Shown: positions 30,086 to 42,266, counted from the stretch's first letter. The stretch is DNA of 64,000 bases from Luteimonas yindakuii (GCF_004803715.2 NZ_CP039383.2:2542001-2606000), one strand, 5' to 3'. A program made the numbers and translations. Notes: a model not told the origin generated them from the letters alone.

Positions 30086-30910
30086 ATGCCCGCCCGCAAG
30101 ACGCTCAGGCTCGCGACCTTCAACGTCAACGGCATCGGCACCCGCCTGCCGCACCTGCTGGCGTGGCTGGAGCGCGAGCAGCCCGACATCGTCGCCCTGC
30201 AGGAGCTGAAGGCGCTCGACGAGGCCTTTCCGGTCGGCGCACTCGAAGAGGCGGGCTATGGCGCGATCTGGCAGGGCCAGCGTTCCTGGAATGGCGTGGC
30301 GCTGCTGGCGCGCGGCAGCGTGCCGGTGGAGAGCCGCCGCGGCCTGCCCGGCGACGGCGAGGACACCCAGAGCCGCTATCTGGAGGCCGCGGTGCACGGC
30401 ATCGTCGTCGCCTGCCTGTACCTGCCCAACGGCAACCCGCAGCCGGGGCCGAAGTTCGACTACAAGCTCGCGTGGATGGAACGCCTGATCACGCACACGC
30501 GCGGGCTGGTCGACCTGCCGCACCCGGTGGCGCTGATCGGTGACTTCAACGTCATCCCCACCGACGCCGACGTCTACGACCCCAAGTCCTGGCGCAAGGA
30601 CGCGCTGCTGCAGCCGGAAGTGCGCGAGGCATTCGAGCGGCTGCTGGCGCAGGGTTGGACGGACGCGCTGCGCAAGCTGCATCCGGACGAAACCATCTAC
30701 ACGTTCTGGGACTATTTCCGCCAGCACTTCCAGCGTGATCGCGGCCTGCGCATCGACCATCTGCTGCTCAACCCGCCACTGGCCAAACGCCTCAGAGCGG
30801 CCGGCGTCGACCGCTGGGTGCGCGCGCTGGAAAAGCCCAGCGACCACGCGCCGACCTGGATCGAGGTGACCGCGCCCGCCGCGCCACGCAAGCGCGCAAA
30901 GGCCGACTGA
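30086..30910 (+). CDS. xthA: Exodeoxyribonuclease III
   Basis: A 274-aa enzyme of the exonuclease/endonuclease/phosphatase family that cuts abasic sites and removes 3' blocks in base excision repair. Motifs: LATFNVNGIGTRLPHLL, the metal-binding Glu in IVALQELKA, PNGNPQPGPKFDYKLAW, the GDFNVIPTDADVYDP catalytic Asp/Asn, and the C-terminal RIDHLLLN and SDHAPTWIEV with the catalytic His. The start has GGAG seven bases upstream. It heads a small block with ligD, another repair gene. Confidence 0.93.
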   Translation: MPARKTLRLATFNVNGIGTRLPHLLAWLEREQPDIVALQELKALDEAFPVGALEEAGYGAIWQGQRSWNGVALLARGSVPVESRRGLPGDGEDTQSRYLEAAVHGIVVACLYLPNGNPQPGPKFDYKLAWMERLITHTRGLVDLPHPVALIGDFNVIPTDADVYDPKSWRKDALLQPEVREAFERLLAQGWTDALRKLHPDETIYTFWDYFRQHFQRDRGLRIDHLLLNPPLAKRLRAAGVDRWVRALEKPSDHAPTWIEVTAPAAPRKRAKAD

Positions 30911-30983
30911 GCGGCACGCCCGGTTCACGGCGGCACCACGGAGGCCGTCGCACGGTGTGGCCACCCTCACCCGGAGACATCCC

Positions 30984-31160
30984 ATGGCCGACGACAAGAA
31001 GCAGACCGGAAGCCCGGACCGCGACCGCATCAACATGAGCGAGGACTACGAGGTCCAGTACTGGACCAAGGCGCTCGGCGTGAGCCGCGAACAGCTGCAG
31101 GAAGCCGTCGATGCGGCAGGCCCCACCGCCGATGCGGTGCGCCGCCATCTCGGCCAGTAA
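30984..31160 (+). CDS. DUF3606 domain protein
   Basis: A 58-aa protein matching the DUF3606 pattern: DRDRINMSEDYEVQYWTKALGVSREQLQEAV, ending AVRRHLGQ. Family members are small and of unknown function, often beside stress and DNA-repair genes. ATG 30984 has CCGGAGA upstream. It ends 15 bp before ligD and is probably cotranscribed with it. Confidence 0.85.
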   Translation: MADDKKQTGSPDRDRINMSEDYEVQYWTKALGVSREQLQEAVDAAGPTADAVRRHLGQ

Positions 31161-31175
31161 GGCCACCGCGCCGGC

Positions 31176-33813
31176 ATGAGCCTGGCCGACTACCGCCGTA
31201 AGCGGAGCTTCGACAAGACCCGCGAGCCCGAACCCGGCAAGCCCGTACCCAAGGGCAAGCGCGCGATCTTCGTGGTGCAACTGCACCACGCCAGCCGCCG
31301 CCATTACGACTTCCGCCTGCAGGTCGGCGATGCCCTGAAGAGCTGGGCGGTGCCGAAAGGCCCGAGCTACGACCCGGACGTCAAGCGGATGGCGGTGGAA
31401 GTCGAGGACCATCCGGTCGACTACGCCGGCTTCGAGGGCGAGATCCCCAAGGGCCAGTACGGTGGCGGCCACGTCGCACGCTTCGACCACGGTGTGTGGG
31501 CGACGACCGGCGACCCGGAGGCGCAACTGGCCAAGGGCCATCTGCGCTTCGAACTCTTCGGCGACAAGCTCAAGGGCGGCTGGCACCTGGTGCGCTCGGG
31601 CAAGCCGGCCCGGCAGCCGCAATGGCTGCTGTTCAAGGACAAGGATGCGTACGCCGGCACGCTCGAAGCCGATGACCTGCTGGCCGACGTGGCCGCGCCG
31701 CCCGCCGCAGATCTCAAGCGCGCCGGCAGCGGCAAGGCGGTCAAGAAGAAGCTCGCCACGGCGCCGGCACCGGCGCGCAAACGTCGCAAGGACTGGGCAA
31801 GGAAGGCATTGGCACTGGAAGGTGCCAGGCGCGCCGAGGCGCCAACCGGGCCGTTCCAGCCACAGCTGGCCAAGCTCGGGGAGTCCCCACCCAAGGGCGA
31901 ACAGTGGCTGCACGAACTCAAATGGGATGGCTACCGCATCCTCGCCACGATTGCCGGCGGCGAGGTGCGGCTGTGGTCGCGCAATGCGCTGGAGTGGACC
32001 GACAGGATTCCCGAGATCCGCGATGCCATCGCCGCCCTGGGTCTGAAGTCCGGCGCGCTGGACGGTGAACTCATCGCCGGCAAGGGCACCAAGGAGGACT
32101 TCAACCTGCTGCAGTCCACGCTGTCCGGCGAACGCCAGGGCGCGCTGGCGTTCGCGCTATTCGACCTGCTGCATCTCGACGGCGTGGACGTCACCGCCGC
32201 CCCGCTGATCACGCGCAAGGCGCTGCTGCAGGACGTGCTGGACGGCGGCCCGCCGCACCTGGCCTACAGCTCGCATATCGAGGGCGATGGCGACGCGGCG
32301 TTCAAGCTGGCCGGCGACACTCATTTCGAGGGCATCATCTCCAAGCGCGTGGATCGCCCCTACCACGGCGGTCGCAGCGACGACTGGCGCAAGACCAAGC
32401 TGCTGGCGAGCGACGAGTTCGCGGTGGTCGGCTACACGGCACCCAGGGGCAGCCGCACCGGCTTCGGCTCGCTGCTGCTGGCGAAGCCGGATGCCGAACA
32501 TGGCTGGCTGTACGCGGGCCGTGTCGGCAGCGGTTTCAAACGACACGCTGATGCGCGAGGTCACCGCGAAACTCGGCAAGGGCGGCGTGCGCAAACCCAC
32601 CGTGCATGTGGGCACCACCGATACCGACCTGCGCACCGCGACCTGGTTCGAACCGTGCTTCGTGGTGGAGGTGTTCTACCGCGGCATCGGCCGGCAGGAG
32701 CTGCTGCGGCAGCCGTCGCTGAAGGCGGTGCGCTGGGACAAGTCGGTCGACGATCTTGTCGATTCCGATCGCGGGCCCGGTGCCGGCACAGGCAGGTCGA
32801 CGAAGGCGGCGAAGACCGTGGCGAAGGCCACCGTGGGTAAAGCGGCAACGAAGGCGGCCACGAAGACTGGTGAAAAGCCGGCGAAGAGGGCGGCGGCGTC
32901 GAAGGCCGTTGCCACTGCGGACCAGGCGTCGGCGGCCGTGCGCACACCGCCGCGATTGTCCAGCCCGACCAAGGTGATATTCCCCGATATCGGTGCCACC
33001 AAGAAGGATGTGTGGGACTACTACTCCGCCGTGGTCGACCATCTGCTGCCGGAGATCGCCGGCAGGCCGTTGTCGATTATCCGCTGCCCCAGCGGCGTGG
33101 AGCGGCCCTGTTTCTTCCAGAAGCATCACACCGCGGGGCTCGAGCTGGTGGCGTCGGTGCGGCTCAAGGAGGACAGCGGTGTCAACGCCCATTACCTCGT
33201 GGTGGAGGATGAGGCCGCGTTGATGGAGCTGGTGCAGTTCAACGCGATCGAGTTCCACCCCTGGGGCTCGCATGCAGCCGAACCCGATATCGCCGATCGC
33301 GTGGTGTTCGATCTCGACCCCGGGCCGGACGTGCCGTTCGCCGAGGTCAGGAAGGCCGCGGTCGACATCCGCAAGCTGCTCGAGCAACTGGAACTCGAAT
33401 CGTTCCTGCGTGTCTCCGGCGGCAAGGGCCTGCACGTGGTGGTGCCGCTCAACCCAGGCTGCCACTGGGACCTGACCAAGCGCTTCGCACACGGCTTCGC
33501 CGATGCACTGGCACGCGCGCAGCCGGACCGGTTCCTCGCCACCGCCACCAAGAGCCTGCGCAACAAGCGCATCTTCGTCGACTACCTGCGCAACGGCCGC
33601 GGCGCGACCGCGGTCGCTTCGTATTCGCTGCGCGGTCGGCCCGGCGCGCCGGTGGCGCTGCCACTGGCGTGGAGCGAGCTGTCGAAACTCAAGCGCGCCG
33701 ATGCGTTCACCATCCACGAGGTGCCCGCCCTGCTGCGGCGCCGGCGCAAGCACCCGTGGGCCGATATCGACCGCATCACCCAGGACCTGTCGCGCTGGTC
33801 CGACGTGGAATAG
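31176..33813 (+). pseudogene. ligD: Multidomain DNA ligase D, interrupted by one single-base insertion
   Basis: LigD repairs double-strand breaks by non-homologous end joining with Ku. Repaired, the product would be about 878 aa with the order phosphoesterase (VQLHHASRRHYDFRLQ, about residues 35-50), ATP-dependent ligase (motif I ELKWDGYR, with the adenylated Lys, about residue 248; GIISKRVDRPY later) and primase-polymerase (LSSPTKVIFPD, VVFDLDPGPDVPF with the metal Asp pair). The frame breaks at 32538-32540, where AAA should be AA (VGSGFNDTLMREVT restored). A Lys/Ala-rich linker separates ligase and polymerase. No ku gene is in the window. The fault resembles those in pilB. Confidence 0.88.
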
Positions 33814-33841
33814 CGCTGGCCCGCCAGGGCCGGTCGCGTTG

Positions 33842-33880
33842 CCCTCAGCCCTGCCCCTCTCCCGCGGGCGGGGGAGGGGT
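33842..33880. repeat. Family A hairpin element after ligD
   Basis: CCCTCAGCCCTGCCCCTCTCCCGC/GCGGGGGAGGGG, single-stem form, 28 bp beyond the ligD stop. It faces the reverse-oriented family B copy at 33974; the 353-bp gap 33814-34166 holds no gene. Confidence 0.6.
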
Positions 33881-33973
33881 GAAGAGCAGCGACCCTCGCA
33901 ATGCCATCTCCGCGCCGCGTCCTTCCCTCCAAGCGGACGACGACGGAGGCAAGGCGGAGGGCTGGCTTTGAAT

Positions 33974-34092
33974 CCTTCTCCCGCGAGCGGGAGACAACGC
34001 GGCAGGAGTGCCGCGTTGCACGGCGAAGCCGCCCGGAGGGCGAGCGCCATGGATGGCGCGAGTGCAGGTGGCGCACAGCGCCGGATGAGGGC
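33974..34092 (-). repeat. Family B composite hairpin element (reverse orientation)
   Basis: Reverse complement of the unit at 29461, from CTTCTCCCGCGAGCGGGAG to GCGCCGGATGAGGG, with the same GCCGCGTT/AACGCGGC and GCGCCAT/ATGGCGC stems. It lies 75 bp before the mechanosensitive channel gene. Confidence 0.8.
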
Positions 34093-34166
34093 ACGAGCAG
34101 CTTGACGCGTGGACATCACGCGTACGACGGCGACAATGACCGTCGACACCACCCCGAACCGTCCGC

Positions 34167-36638
34167 ATGACCCCAGCGCCCCGGCTCCGCCGCAGTTCTG
34201 CCCGTTCCATGCCGCCGGCGCTGGGCCGATCGCTGCCGGCACGCATCGCCACGATGCTGTTGTGGTTGTTGCTGATGGCACCGGCGCTTGCGCAGTCCAC
34301 CGCGGAGTCGACGGCGCCCGTCCCCGCGGCGGAGGCTGCAGCCGCAACGCTGGACACCGCCGACGACGAGCTGCTGGCACTGCGCGAGCGTCTGGACGAA
34401 ACCAGCGACACCGCCGGCTTCGTGCAGCTGCGCGACGCCGCAGTGGCGCTGGACGTGCGCGTGCAGGACGCCGTGCGCACGCTGGAAGCGGAGCTGGCCG
34501 GCGTGCAGGGTCGGCTCGACGAGCTCGGCCCGGTGCCGGAGGATGCCGCCGGCGAGGATGCAGGGATCCGAGCACGCCGCGCCGAACTCGCCGCGCGCGT
34601 GTCGGTGCTCGATGGCGCGGTGAAGCGCGGCCGCCTGCTCGGCATCGACATCCGCGACGTGCGCGAGGCGATCACCTCCACGCAGAGTCGCCAGCTTGGC
34701 GAGCAACTGTCGCAGCGCCACGGCTCTCCGCTCACGCCGCGGCTGTGGCATGCGGTGGCCACGGATTTCCCCAGCGACCGCCAGCGTGTGGAGGCGTTCC
34801 TGGGCCTGCTGGAGCGCAGCGTCCGCGATGGCATCGCCCGCTTCGGCGTGCCGGTCGCGATCGGTGTCGTGCTGCTGGCCGGCGTGCTGGCGTGGCCGGT
34901 GCGGCGGCTGTTGCGCCGTGCCGGTCGCCGCTTCGCGCTGCGCCACACCCCCGGCGACAGCCGCTTGCGCCGCACCGCGCTGGCGGGGTGGCTGGTGGTG
35001 TCGAGCCTGCTGTGCATCGGCGTGGCCGCGTGGCTGCTGTCGCACCTGCTGCGCTGGGGCGATCCGCCGGTCGCGGTGATGGATCAGCTGGCCAACGCGC
35101 TGGTCGCCGCCGCCGTGTATGGCGCGCTGGTGGCGAGCCTCGGCAACAGCCTGCTGATGCGCGCCGCCCCCGAGTGGCGCCTGCCGCCGCTGTCGGAAGA
35201 TCTCGTCGGCGGGCTGCGGCCGTATCCGTGGCTGGCCGGCGGGCTGGTGTTCGTCGACCGGCTGGTCGAAGGGGTGATGGTCGCGATCAACCCGCATGCG
35301 GCGCTGGCCGCCACGGTGACCGGCGCGGTGGCGCTGAGCTATGCGCTGCTGGCGATCAGCGTGCGGCGGCGGCAGCTGCCGCTGGGCGGCGGCACCGACA
35401 CCGTGGCCGTCGCCGCCTGGGTGCGGGTGCTGCTGACGCTGGTGCGGCTGGCGGTGCTGGCGCTCGTGGTGGCATTGGCGCTGGGCTATTTCCAGCTGGC
35501 GCTGCTGATCGGCCGCGAGGTGGTCTGGGTCGGCGTGGTGGCGATGGGCCTGTACCTGGCCTGGGTCGGCATCGACGACCTCTGCGGGTTGATGTTCGGC
35601 GACGACGGCCGGGTGGCGACCGCCACCGCGCGCGCCACCGGGATCCGCCCGCACCGGCTGCGCCAGGCCGGCCTGATCGTGGCGGCGATCGGCCGCGTGC
35701 TGCTGGTGCTGATCGCGATCGCACTGGTGCTGGCACCGCTGGGCACCAGTTTCTCCGGATGGCGTGAGCTGGTGGCGGTCGCGGCCACCGGGCTGCGCAT
35801 TGGCGAGGTGGTGATCTCGCCGTCCGGCGTGCTCAGGGCGGTGCTGATCTTCGGCGGCGGCTGGATGGCCGTGCAGGCCCTGCACGGCTGGCTGGTGGAA
35901 CGCTACCTGCCCGCCACCGACCTCGACGCCGCCTCGCGCAATTCGGTGGCCACGGTGGCGCGCTACTTCGGCATCACCGTGGTGCTGGCGCTGGGACTGG
36001 CCGCGCTCGGCATCGGCATCCAGCAGATCGGCCTGGTGGTGGGTGCACTGTCGGTCGGCATCGGCTTCGGCCTGCAGGCGATCACCCAGAACTTCATCTC
36101 CGGGCTGATCCTGCTCGCGGAGCGGCCGGTGAAGATCGGCGACTGGGTGCGGGTGGGCGACTTCGAGGGTGATGTGCAGCGCATCAGCGTGCGCGCGACC
36201 GAGATCCGCGTGGCCGACCGCTCCACGGTGATCGTGCCGAACTCGGAGCTCATCACCAAACCACTGCGCAACATGACCCTGGCCAACCCGCTGGGCCGGG
36301 TGCTGCTGCAGTTCCCGGTGCCGCTGGATACCGATGTCGACCGCCTGCGCGACATCCTGCTGGAAACCTTCGCCGCCCATCCCGCGGTGCTCGACGACCC
36401 GGCGCCCTCGCAGACGCTCGACGGCATCGCCGCCACCGGCATCAGCGTCACCGCGGTGGGCTTCACCGATTCCCCGCGCAGCGCCGGCGGCGTGCGCAGC
36501 GAACTGCTGTTCACCCTGCTGCGGCGGTTGCGCGAGGAAGGCATCCGCCTGGCGCCGATGGCGCAGAGCATCCGCGTGCTGCGTGACGAGGCCGGGTTGT
36601 TCGTGCAGGACGATCCCGCCGCGGAGGACGGCGCATGA
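34167..36638 (+). CDS. MscS-family mechanosensitive channel with DUF3772 domain
   Basis: An 823-aa inner-membrane protein of the large MscK-like type. A signal sequence (LWLLLMAPALAQ) leads to a periplasmic coiled region with DUF3772 (ATLDTADDELLALRERLDE...), then about ten or eleven membrane segments and the MscS core: the pore helix GLVVGALSVGIGFGLQAI, FISGLILLAERPVKIGDWV and the beta domain VRATEIRVADRSTVIVPNSEL. It would open under membrane tension in osmotic downshock. ATG 34167 has a weak ribosome site; ATG 34209 is an alternative. Its stop overlaps coaE (ATGA). Confidence 0.88.
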   Translation: MTPAPRLRRSSARSMPPALGRSLPARIATMLLWLLLMAPALAQSTAESTAPVPAAEAAAATLDTADDELLALRERLDETSDTAGFVQLRDAAVALDVRVQDAVRTLEAELAGVQGRLDELGPVPEDAAGEDAGIRARRAELAARVSVLDGAVKRGRLLGIDIRDVREAITSTQSRQLGEQLSQRHGSPLTPRLWHAVATDFPSDRQRVEAFLGLLERSVRDGIARFGVPVAIGVVLLAGVLAWPVRRLLRRAGRRFALRHTPGDSRLRRTALAGWLVVSSLLCIGVAAWLLSHLLRWGDPPVAVMDQLANALVAAAVYGALVASLGNSLLMRAAPEWRLPPLSEDLVGGLRPYPWLAGGLVFVDRLVEGVMVAINPHAALAATVTGAVALSYALLAISVRRRQLPLGGGTDTVAVAAWVRVLLTLVRLAVLALVVALALGYFQLALLIGREVVWVGVVAMGLYLAWVGIDDLCGLMFGDDGRVATATARATGIRPHRLRQAGLIVAAIGRVLLVLIAIALVLAPLGTSFSGWRELVAVAATGLRIGEVVISPSGVLRAVLIFGGGWMAVQALHGWLVERYLPATDLDAASRNSVATVARYFGITVVLALGLAALGIGIQQIGLVVGALSVGIGFGLQAITQNFISGLILLAERPVKIGDWVRVGDFEGDVQRISVRATEIRVADRSTVIVPNSELITKPLRNMTLANPLGRVLLQFPVPLDTDVDRLRDILLETFAAHPAVLDDPAPSQTLDGIAATGISVTAVGFTDSPRSAGGVRSELLFTLLRRLREEGIRLAPMAQSIRVLRDEAGLFVQDDPAAEDGA

Positions 36639-37249
36639 GCGCCTACGTGGTTGGGCTGACCGGCGGCGTCGCCTCGGGCAAGACCGAAGTGGAACGGCGC
36701 TTCGCCGCGCTCCGGGTGGCCGTGGCGGACGCCGACGTCGCCGCCCGCGAAGCGGTCGCGCTGGGCAGCGAGGGACTGGCGGACGTGGTCGCCACGTTCG
36801 GTACCGGGGTGTTGCAGGCCGATGGCAACCTCGACCGCGCGCGCATGCGCCAGCTCGTGTTTGCCGACGACGACGCACGCCGTCGGCTGGAAGCCATCGT
36901 CCACCCGCAGGTGCGCATCCGCCTGCGCGCGGCCTGCGCGGCGGCATCCGGCCCCTACGCGATCGCGGCGATTCCGCTGCTGGCCGAGGGCGGTCGCGGC
37001 CATTACCCGTGGATCGACCGGGTGCTGGTGGTGGACGTGCCACGCGCGGTGCAGCTGGCCCGCCTGCAACGGCGCGACGGCATCGACGCCGTGCTGGCCG
37101 AACGCATGCTGGCGGCCCAGGTCGATCGGGACACGCGGCTGGCGGTGGCGGACGACGTGATCTACAACGACGGCCCGCTCGCGGCGCTCGACGCACATGT
37201 CGCGGCGCTGGACGCGCAGTACCGGCGACTGGCCGGCGCGCGCGGCTGA
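36635..37249 (+). CDS. coaE: Dephospho-CoA kinase
   Basis: A 204-aa P-loop kinase for the last step of coenzyme A synthesis. P-loop GLTGGVASGKTEV, substrate region VADADVAAREAVALG, and AIPLLAEGGRGHYPWIDRVLVVD are conserved. It is translationally coupled to the channel gene. In most relatives it follows pilD directly, so its neighbour here is unusual. Confidence 0.95.
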   Translation: MSAYVVGLTGGVASGKTEVERRFAALRVAVADADVAAREAVALGSEGLADVVATFGTGVLQADGNLDRARMRQLVFADDDARRRLEAIVHPQVRIRLRAACAAASGPYAIAAIPLLAEGGRGHYPWIDRVLVVDVPRAVQLARLQRRDGIDAVLAERMLAAQVDRDTRLAVADDVIYNDGPLAALDAHVAALDAQYRRLAGARG

Positions 37250-37381
37250 ACAGGGCGGCTGGTTGGGCCGCTGGCCGGCGGCGGCGGGGCTCGCGGCCGA
37301 TACCGGCCTGCCTATGCGCCACGCTCACGAGCCGGTGTCTACGGTCTGCCATCCCCGCCTCCCCCAACCAGGAGTCATACG

Positions 37382-37882
37382 ATGGCGATCAAGACGATTG
37401 AAGACCTCTTCATCCATGAACTGTCCGACACCTACAGCGCCGAGAAGCAGATGACCAAGTCGCTGCCGCGGCTGGCGAAGGCGGCCACCGACGAAGGCCT
37501 GGTCGCGGCGTTCGAGGCCCACCTGACCGAGACCGAGGCGCAGGTCGAGCGCCTGGAGCAGGTCGCAGAAGTGCTTGGCGTCAAGCTCAAGCGCATCAAG
37601 TGCGAGGCGATGGAAGGCCTGGTCGAGGAAGCGAAGGACACCATCGAATCGATCGAGGCCGGTCCGTTGCGCGATGCCGCGCTGATCGGTGGCGCGCAGA
37701 AGGCCGAGCACTACGAGATCGCGGCCTACGGCACGCTGTGCGCGATGGCCAAGAGCCTCGGCTACAAGGACGCGCTGCCGCTGCTGCTGGAGACGCTCGA
37801 GGAAGAGAAGGCCACCGACGAGAAGCTCACCATCCTCGCCGAGCAGGGTGGCAACCAGCGCGCGGCGCAGAAGGCCGCCTGA
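37382..37882 (+). CDS. YciE/DUF892 ferritin-like protein
   Basis: A 166-aa ferritin-like four-helix protein of the DUF892 family, associated with stress responses. It begins MAIKTIEDLFIHELSDTYSAEKQM and has the diiron-type Glu/His residues in LFIHELSDTYSAEKQ, LTETEAQVERLEQV, KAEHYEIAAYGTL and ETLEEEKATDEKL. CCAGGAG precedes the ATG. It stands alone between coaE and a terminator. Metal binding is inferred from the family. Confidence 0.88.
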   Translation: MAIKTIEDLFIHELSDTYSAEKQMTKSLPRLAKAATDEGLVAAFEAHLTETEAQVERLEQVAEVLGVKLKRIKCEAMEGLVEEAKDTIESIEAGPLRDAALIGGAQKAEHYEIAAYGTLCAMAKSLGYKDALPLLLETLEEEKATDEKLTILAEQGGNQRAAQKAA

Positions 37883-37953
37883 TCGGAACGGGCCGCCCGC
37901 GTGGCGGCCCGGTGATTCGGGTGCTGCCTTCGCACGCGAAGGCGCAGATGACG

Positions 37954-37989
37954 TGGTCCGGTGGGTTGCCCTGCCGGACCATTTTCTTT
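37954..37989 (+). terminator. Terminator after the DUF892 gene
   Basis: Stem TGGTCCGG (37954-37961) with CCGGACCA (37974-37981), with an inner GGG/CCC helper stem, then TTTTCTTT. It serves the plus strand only, as no T-run exists on the minus side. A second GGCCGCC/GGCGGCC hairpin lies upstream at about 37890. Confidence 0.7.
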
Positions 37990-38011
37990 GGGTCCAGCGA
38001 AGTCGCGTGAG

Positions 38012-39022
38012 TCAGGCCACGCGGCTCCTGCCGCGACGCCGGCCGGGAGCAGGCGCAGGCTCCGCCGCCCAGAACCCGCGGATCGCCGCGATGCCCTGCG
38101 CGCCATGCGCGCGCGCCAGCGCGAGCCCGTCGGTGGCGAGGCCACCGATCGCATAGATCGGCAATGACACCTCTTCGCGCATCGCGGCGAAGGCGTCCCA
38201 GCCCAGCCCGGGCACGCCGGGATGACTGGCGGTCGCCGCCACCGGGCCGAGCACCACGAAGTCGCAGCCCACGCGCTCGGCCTGCCGCAGCTGGTCGACA
38301 TCGTGGCAGGACGCGCCGAACGGAATGTCCTCGGCCACCGGACGCGCCTCGCAGGCCATCAGCTGGCGTGCCGGCAGGTGCAGGCCGCAGCCGTGCTCGG
38401 CTGCAAGCACCGCATCGCCATTCACCAGCACGTCGGCGTGCACCGCCCGCCCCAGCAGCGCGGCCGCCGCCACCAGCCGTTTGCGGCGATCGACCTCGAT
38501 GTCGGGCAGCCGCAACTGCAGGCGGCGGATGCCATTGGCGAGCAGGCGCTCCACGCCGGCCAGCCAGTCCTCGTCGCGTTCGTCGGGACCGGGAGACGGG
38601 GTCACCGCATAGCGATCGGGCTGGCGCAGCGCGGCCACGACCGGACGGTCCGCGGGCGGCATCATGTAACGCTCGAGCTTGTCCTGCGGCACCCAGGCCA
38701 TGGCCTGGCCTTCGTGTCCCTTCGGTGCGCCGCGCCAGCCGTCGATCATCCGCACGTCGAGCCGCAGGCGCTTGTGCGGGTAGCGCTGCGGCACCGTGAT
38801 CAGCGGCGCACCGATCTCCACGCGGATGCCCAGCTCCTCGTCGAGCTCACGCGCCAGCGCCTGCTCCCGGGTCTCGCCCGGCTCGCGCTTGCCGCCCGGG
38901 AATTCCCACAGCCCGGCAAGGTCGCGCCCCTCGGTCCGGCGGGTCAGCAGCACGCGTCCGCGCGCGTCGGTAATCACGCCCGCCATCACCTCGACGACGG
39001 GGGCAGTGTCCTGGTCACTCAT
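38012..39022 (-). CDS. Nudix hydrolase fused to a ThiE/TenI-like domain
   Basis: A 336-aa fusion. Residues 1-135 form a MutT-type 8-oxo-dGTP pyrophosphatase with a complete Nudix box (GKREPGETREQALARELDEELGI split across the motif), removing oxidised nucleotides. Residues 150-336 look like a thiamine-phosphate-synthase/TenI barrel: DVLVNGDAVLAAEHGCGLHL and PGLGWDAFAAMREEVSLPIYAIGG. Such fusions are known in gammaproteobacteria near secA, but what the second domain does is unclear. ATG 39022 starts at MSDQDTAPVVEVM; the upstream extension is not supported. It lies downstream of secA on the same strand. Confidence 0.88.
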   Translation of the reverse strand: MSDQDTAPVVEVMAGVITDARGRVLLTRRTEGRDLAGLWEFPGGKREPGETREQALARELDEELGIRVEIGAPLITVPQRYPHKRLRLDVRMIDGWRGAPKGHEGQAMAWVPQDKLERYMMPPADRPVVAALRQPDRYAVTPSPGPDERDEDWLAGVERLLANGIRRLQLRLPDIEVDRRKRLVAAAALLGRAVHADVLVNGDAVLAAEHGCGLHLPARQLMACEARPVAEDIPFGASCHDVDQLRQAERVGCDFVVLGPVAATASHPGVPGLGWDAFAAMREEVSLPIYAIGGLATDGLALARAHGAQGIAAIRGFWAAEPAPAPGRRRGRSRVA

Positions 39023-39119
39023 GGAGACATCATCGGAAGAAGTGGTTCTGCCGGTGGTGAACGTTGGCGGTTGCGGGTGCCGGGCGGCGTAAGTCGAAGA
39101 CACCGGACTACAGCGCTTT

Positions 39120-39237
39120 CCCTCATCCGGCGCTTCGCGCCACCTGCACTCGCGCCTCCCATGGCGCTCGCGCTACGGGCGGCTTCGCCGCATAACGCGG
39201 CATTCCTGCCGCGTTGTCTCCCGCGCGCGGGAGAAGG
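39120..39237 (+). repeat. Family B composite hairpin element
   Basis: CCCTCATCCGGCGCTTCGCG to GCGGGAGAAGG, with stems as in the other copies; the long stem here is ATAACGCGGC with GCCGCGTTGT. It lies between secA and the Nudix-ThiE gene; the gap 39023-39455 holds no gene. Confidence 0.8.
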
Positions 39238-39326
39238 CCTGTTAGCGCCTCTGTGCTGACCCGCGTCTATCCAACGCCGGGAAGCGCCGCGGCGCCAACC
39301 AGTGCAGGTTGCCCTTCCCGGAGGAA

Positions 39327-39440
39327 AGCCCCCCTGAGTGAGGGGGGCGCGCCAACGGCGCGGGGGTGTGGAAGCAACCCCGTGGCACCCCACGGCCCGC
39401 ATAGCGGACCTGGGGTTGCCGCCCGCTATGCGGGCGGCAC
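39327..39440. repeat. Family C multi-hairpin element
   Basis: Four stems in a row: CCCCCC/GGGGGG (39329-39347), CGCGCC/GGCGCG, CCGTGG/CCACGG, and GCCGCCCGC/GCGGGCGGC (39418-39438). In addition CCCGCATAGCGG (39396-39407) is perfectly complementary to CCGCTATGCGGG (39423-39434), allowing an alternative fold. It shares order and the GACCTGGGGTT segment with the element at 60579. Confidence 0.65.
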
Positions 39441-39455
39441 CACGGGCAGCTCAGC

Positions 39456-42188
<2,733 letters not shown>

Positions 42189-42240
42189 GGGTGTACCGGT
42201 TCGGGGTTCGGGGACGGGCCGGTGGTACAGGCCCGCAACG

Positions 42241-42266
42241 AAAAAAGGGCGCGGGGCGCCCTTTTT
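42241..42266 (-). terminator. Terminator-like hairpin between the M23 gene and secA
   Basis: Six A, GGGCGC-GGG-GCGCCC, five T: on the minus strand it is a stem with a U-run. It is 70 bp beyond the M23 stop and 53 bp before the secA start. Confidence 0.85.

Noticed and set aside
29461..34092. Composite transposon bounded by the two inverted family B copies
   Set aside because: No transposase, no target duplication recognised; the same repeat occurs singly elsewhere.
34116..37367. 1083-codon open frame opposite the channel and coaE
   Set aside because: Antisense shadow, low-complexity His/Gln/Arg composition.
37890..37910. GGCCGCC hairpin after the DUF892 gene as terminator
   Set aside because: It has no T-run; a better terminator follows at 37954.
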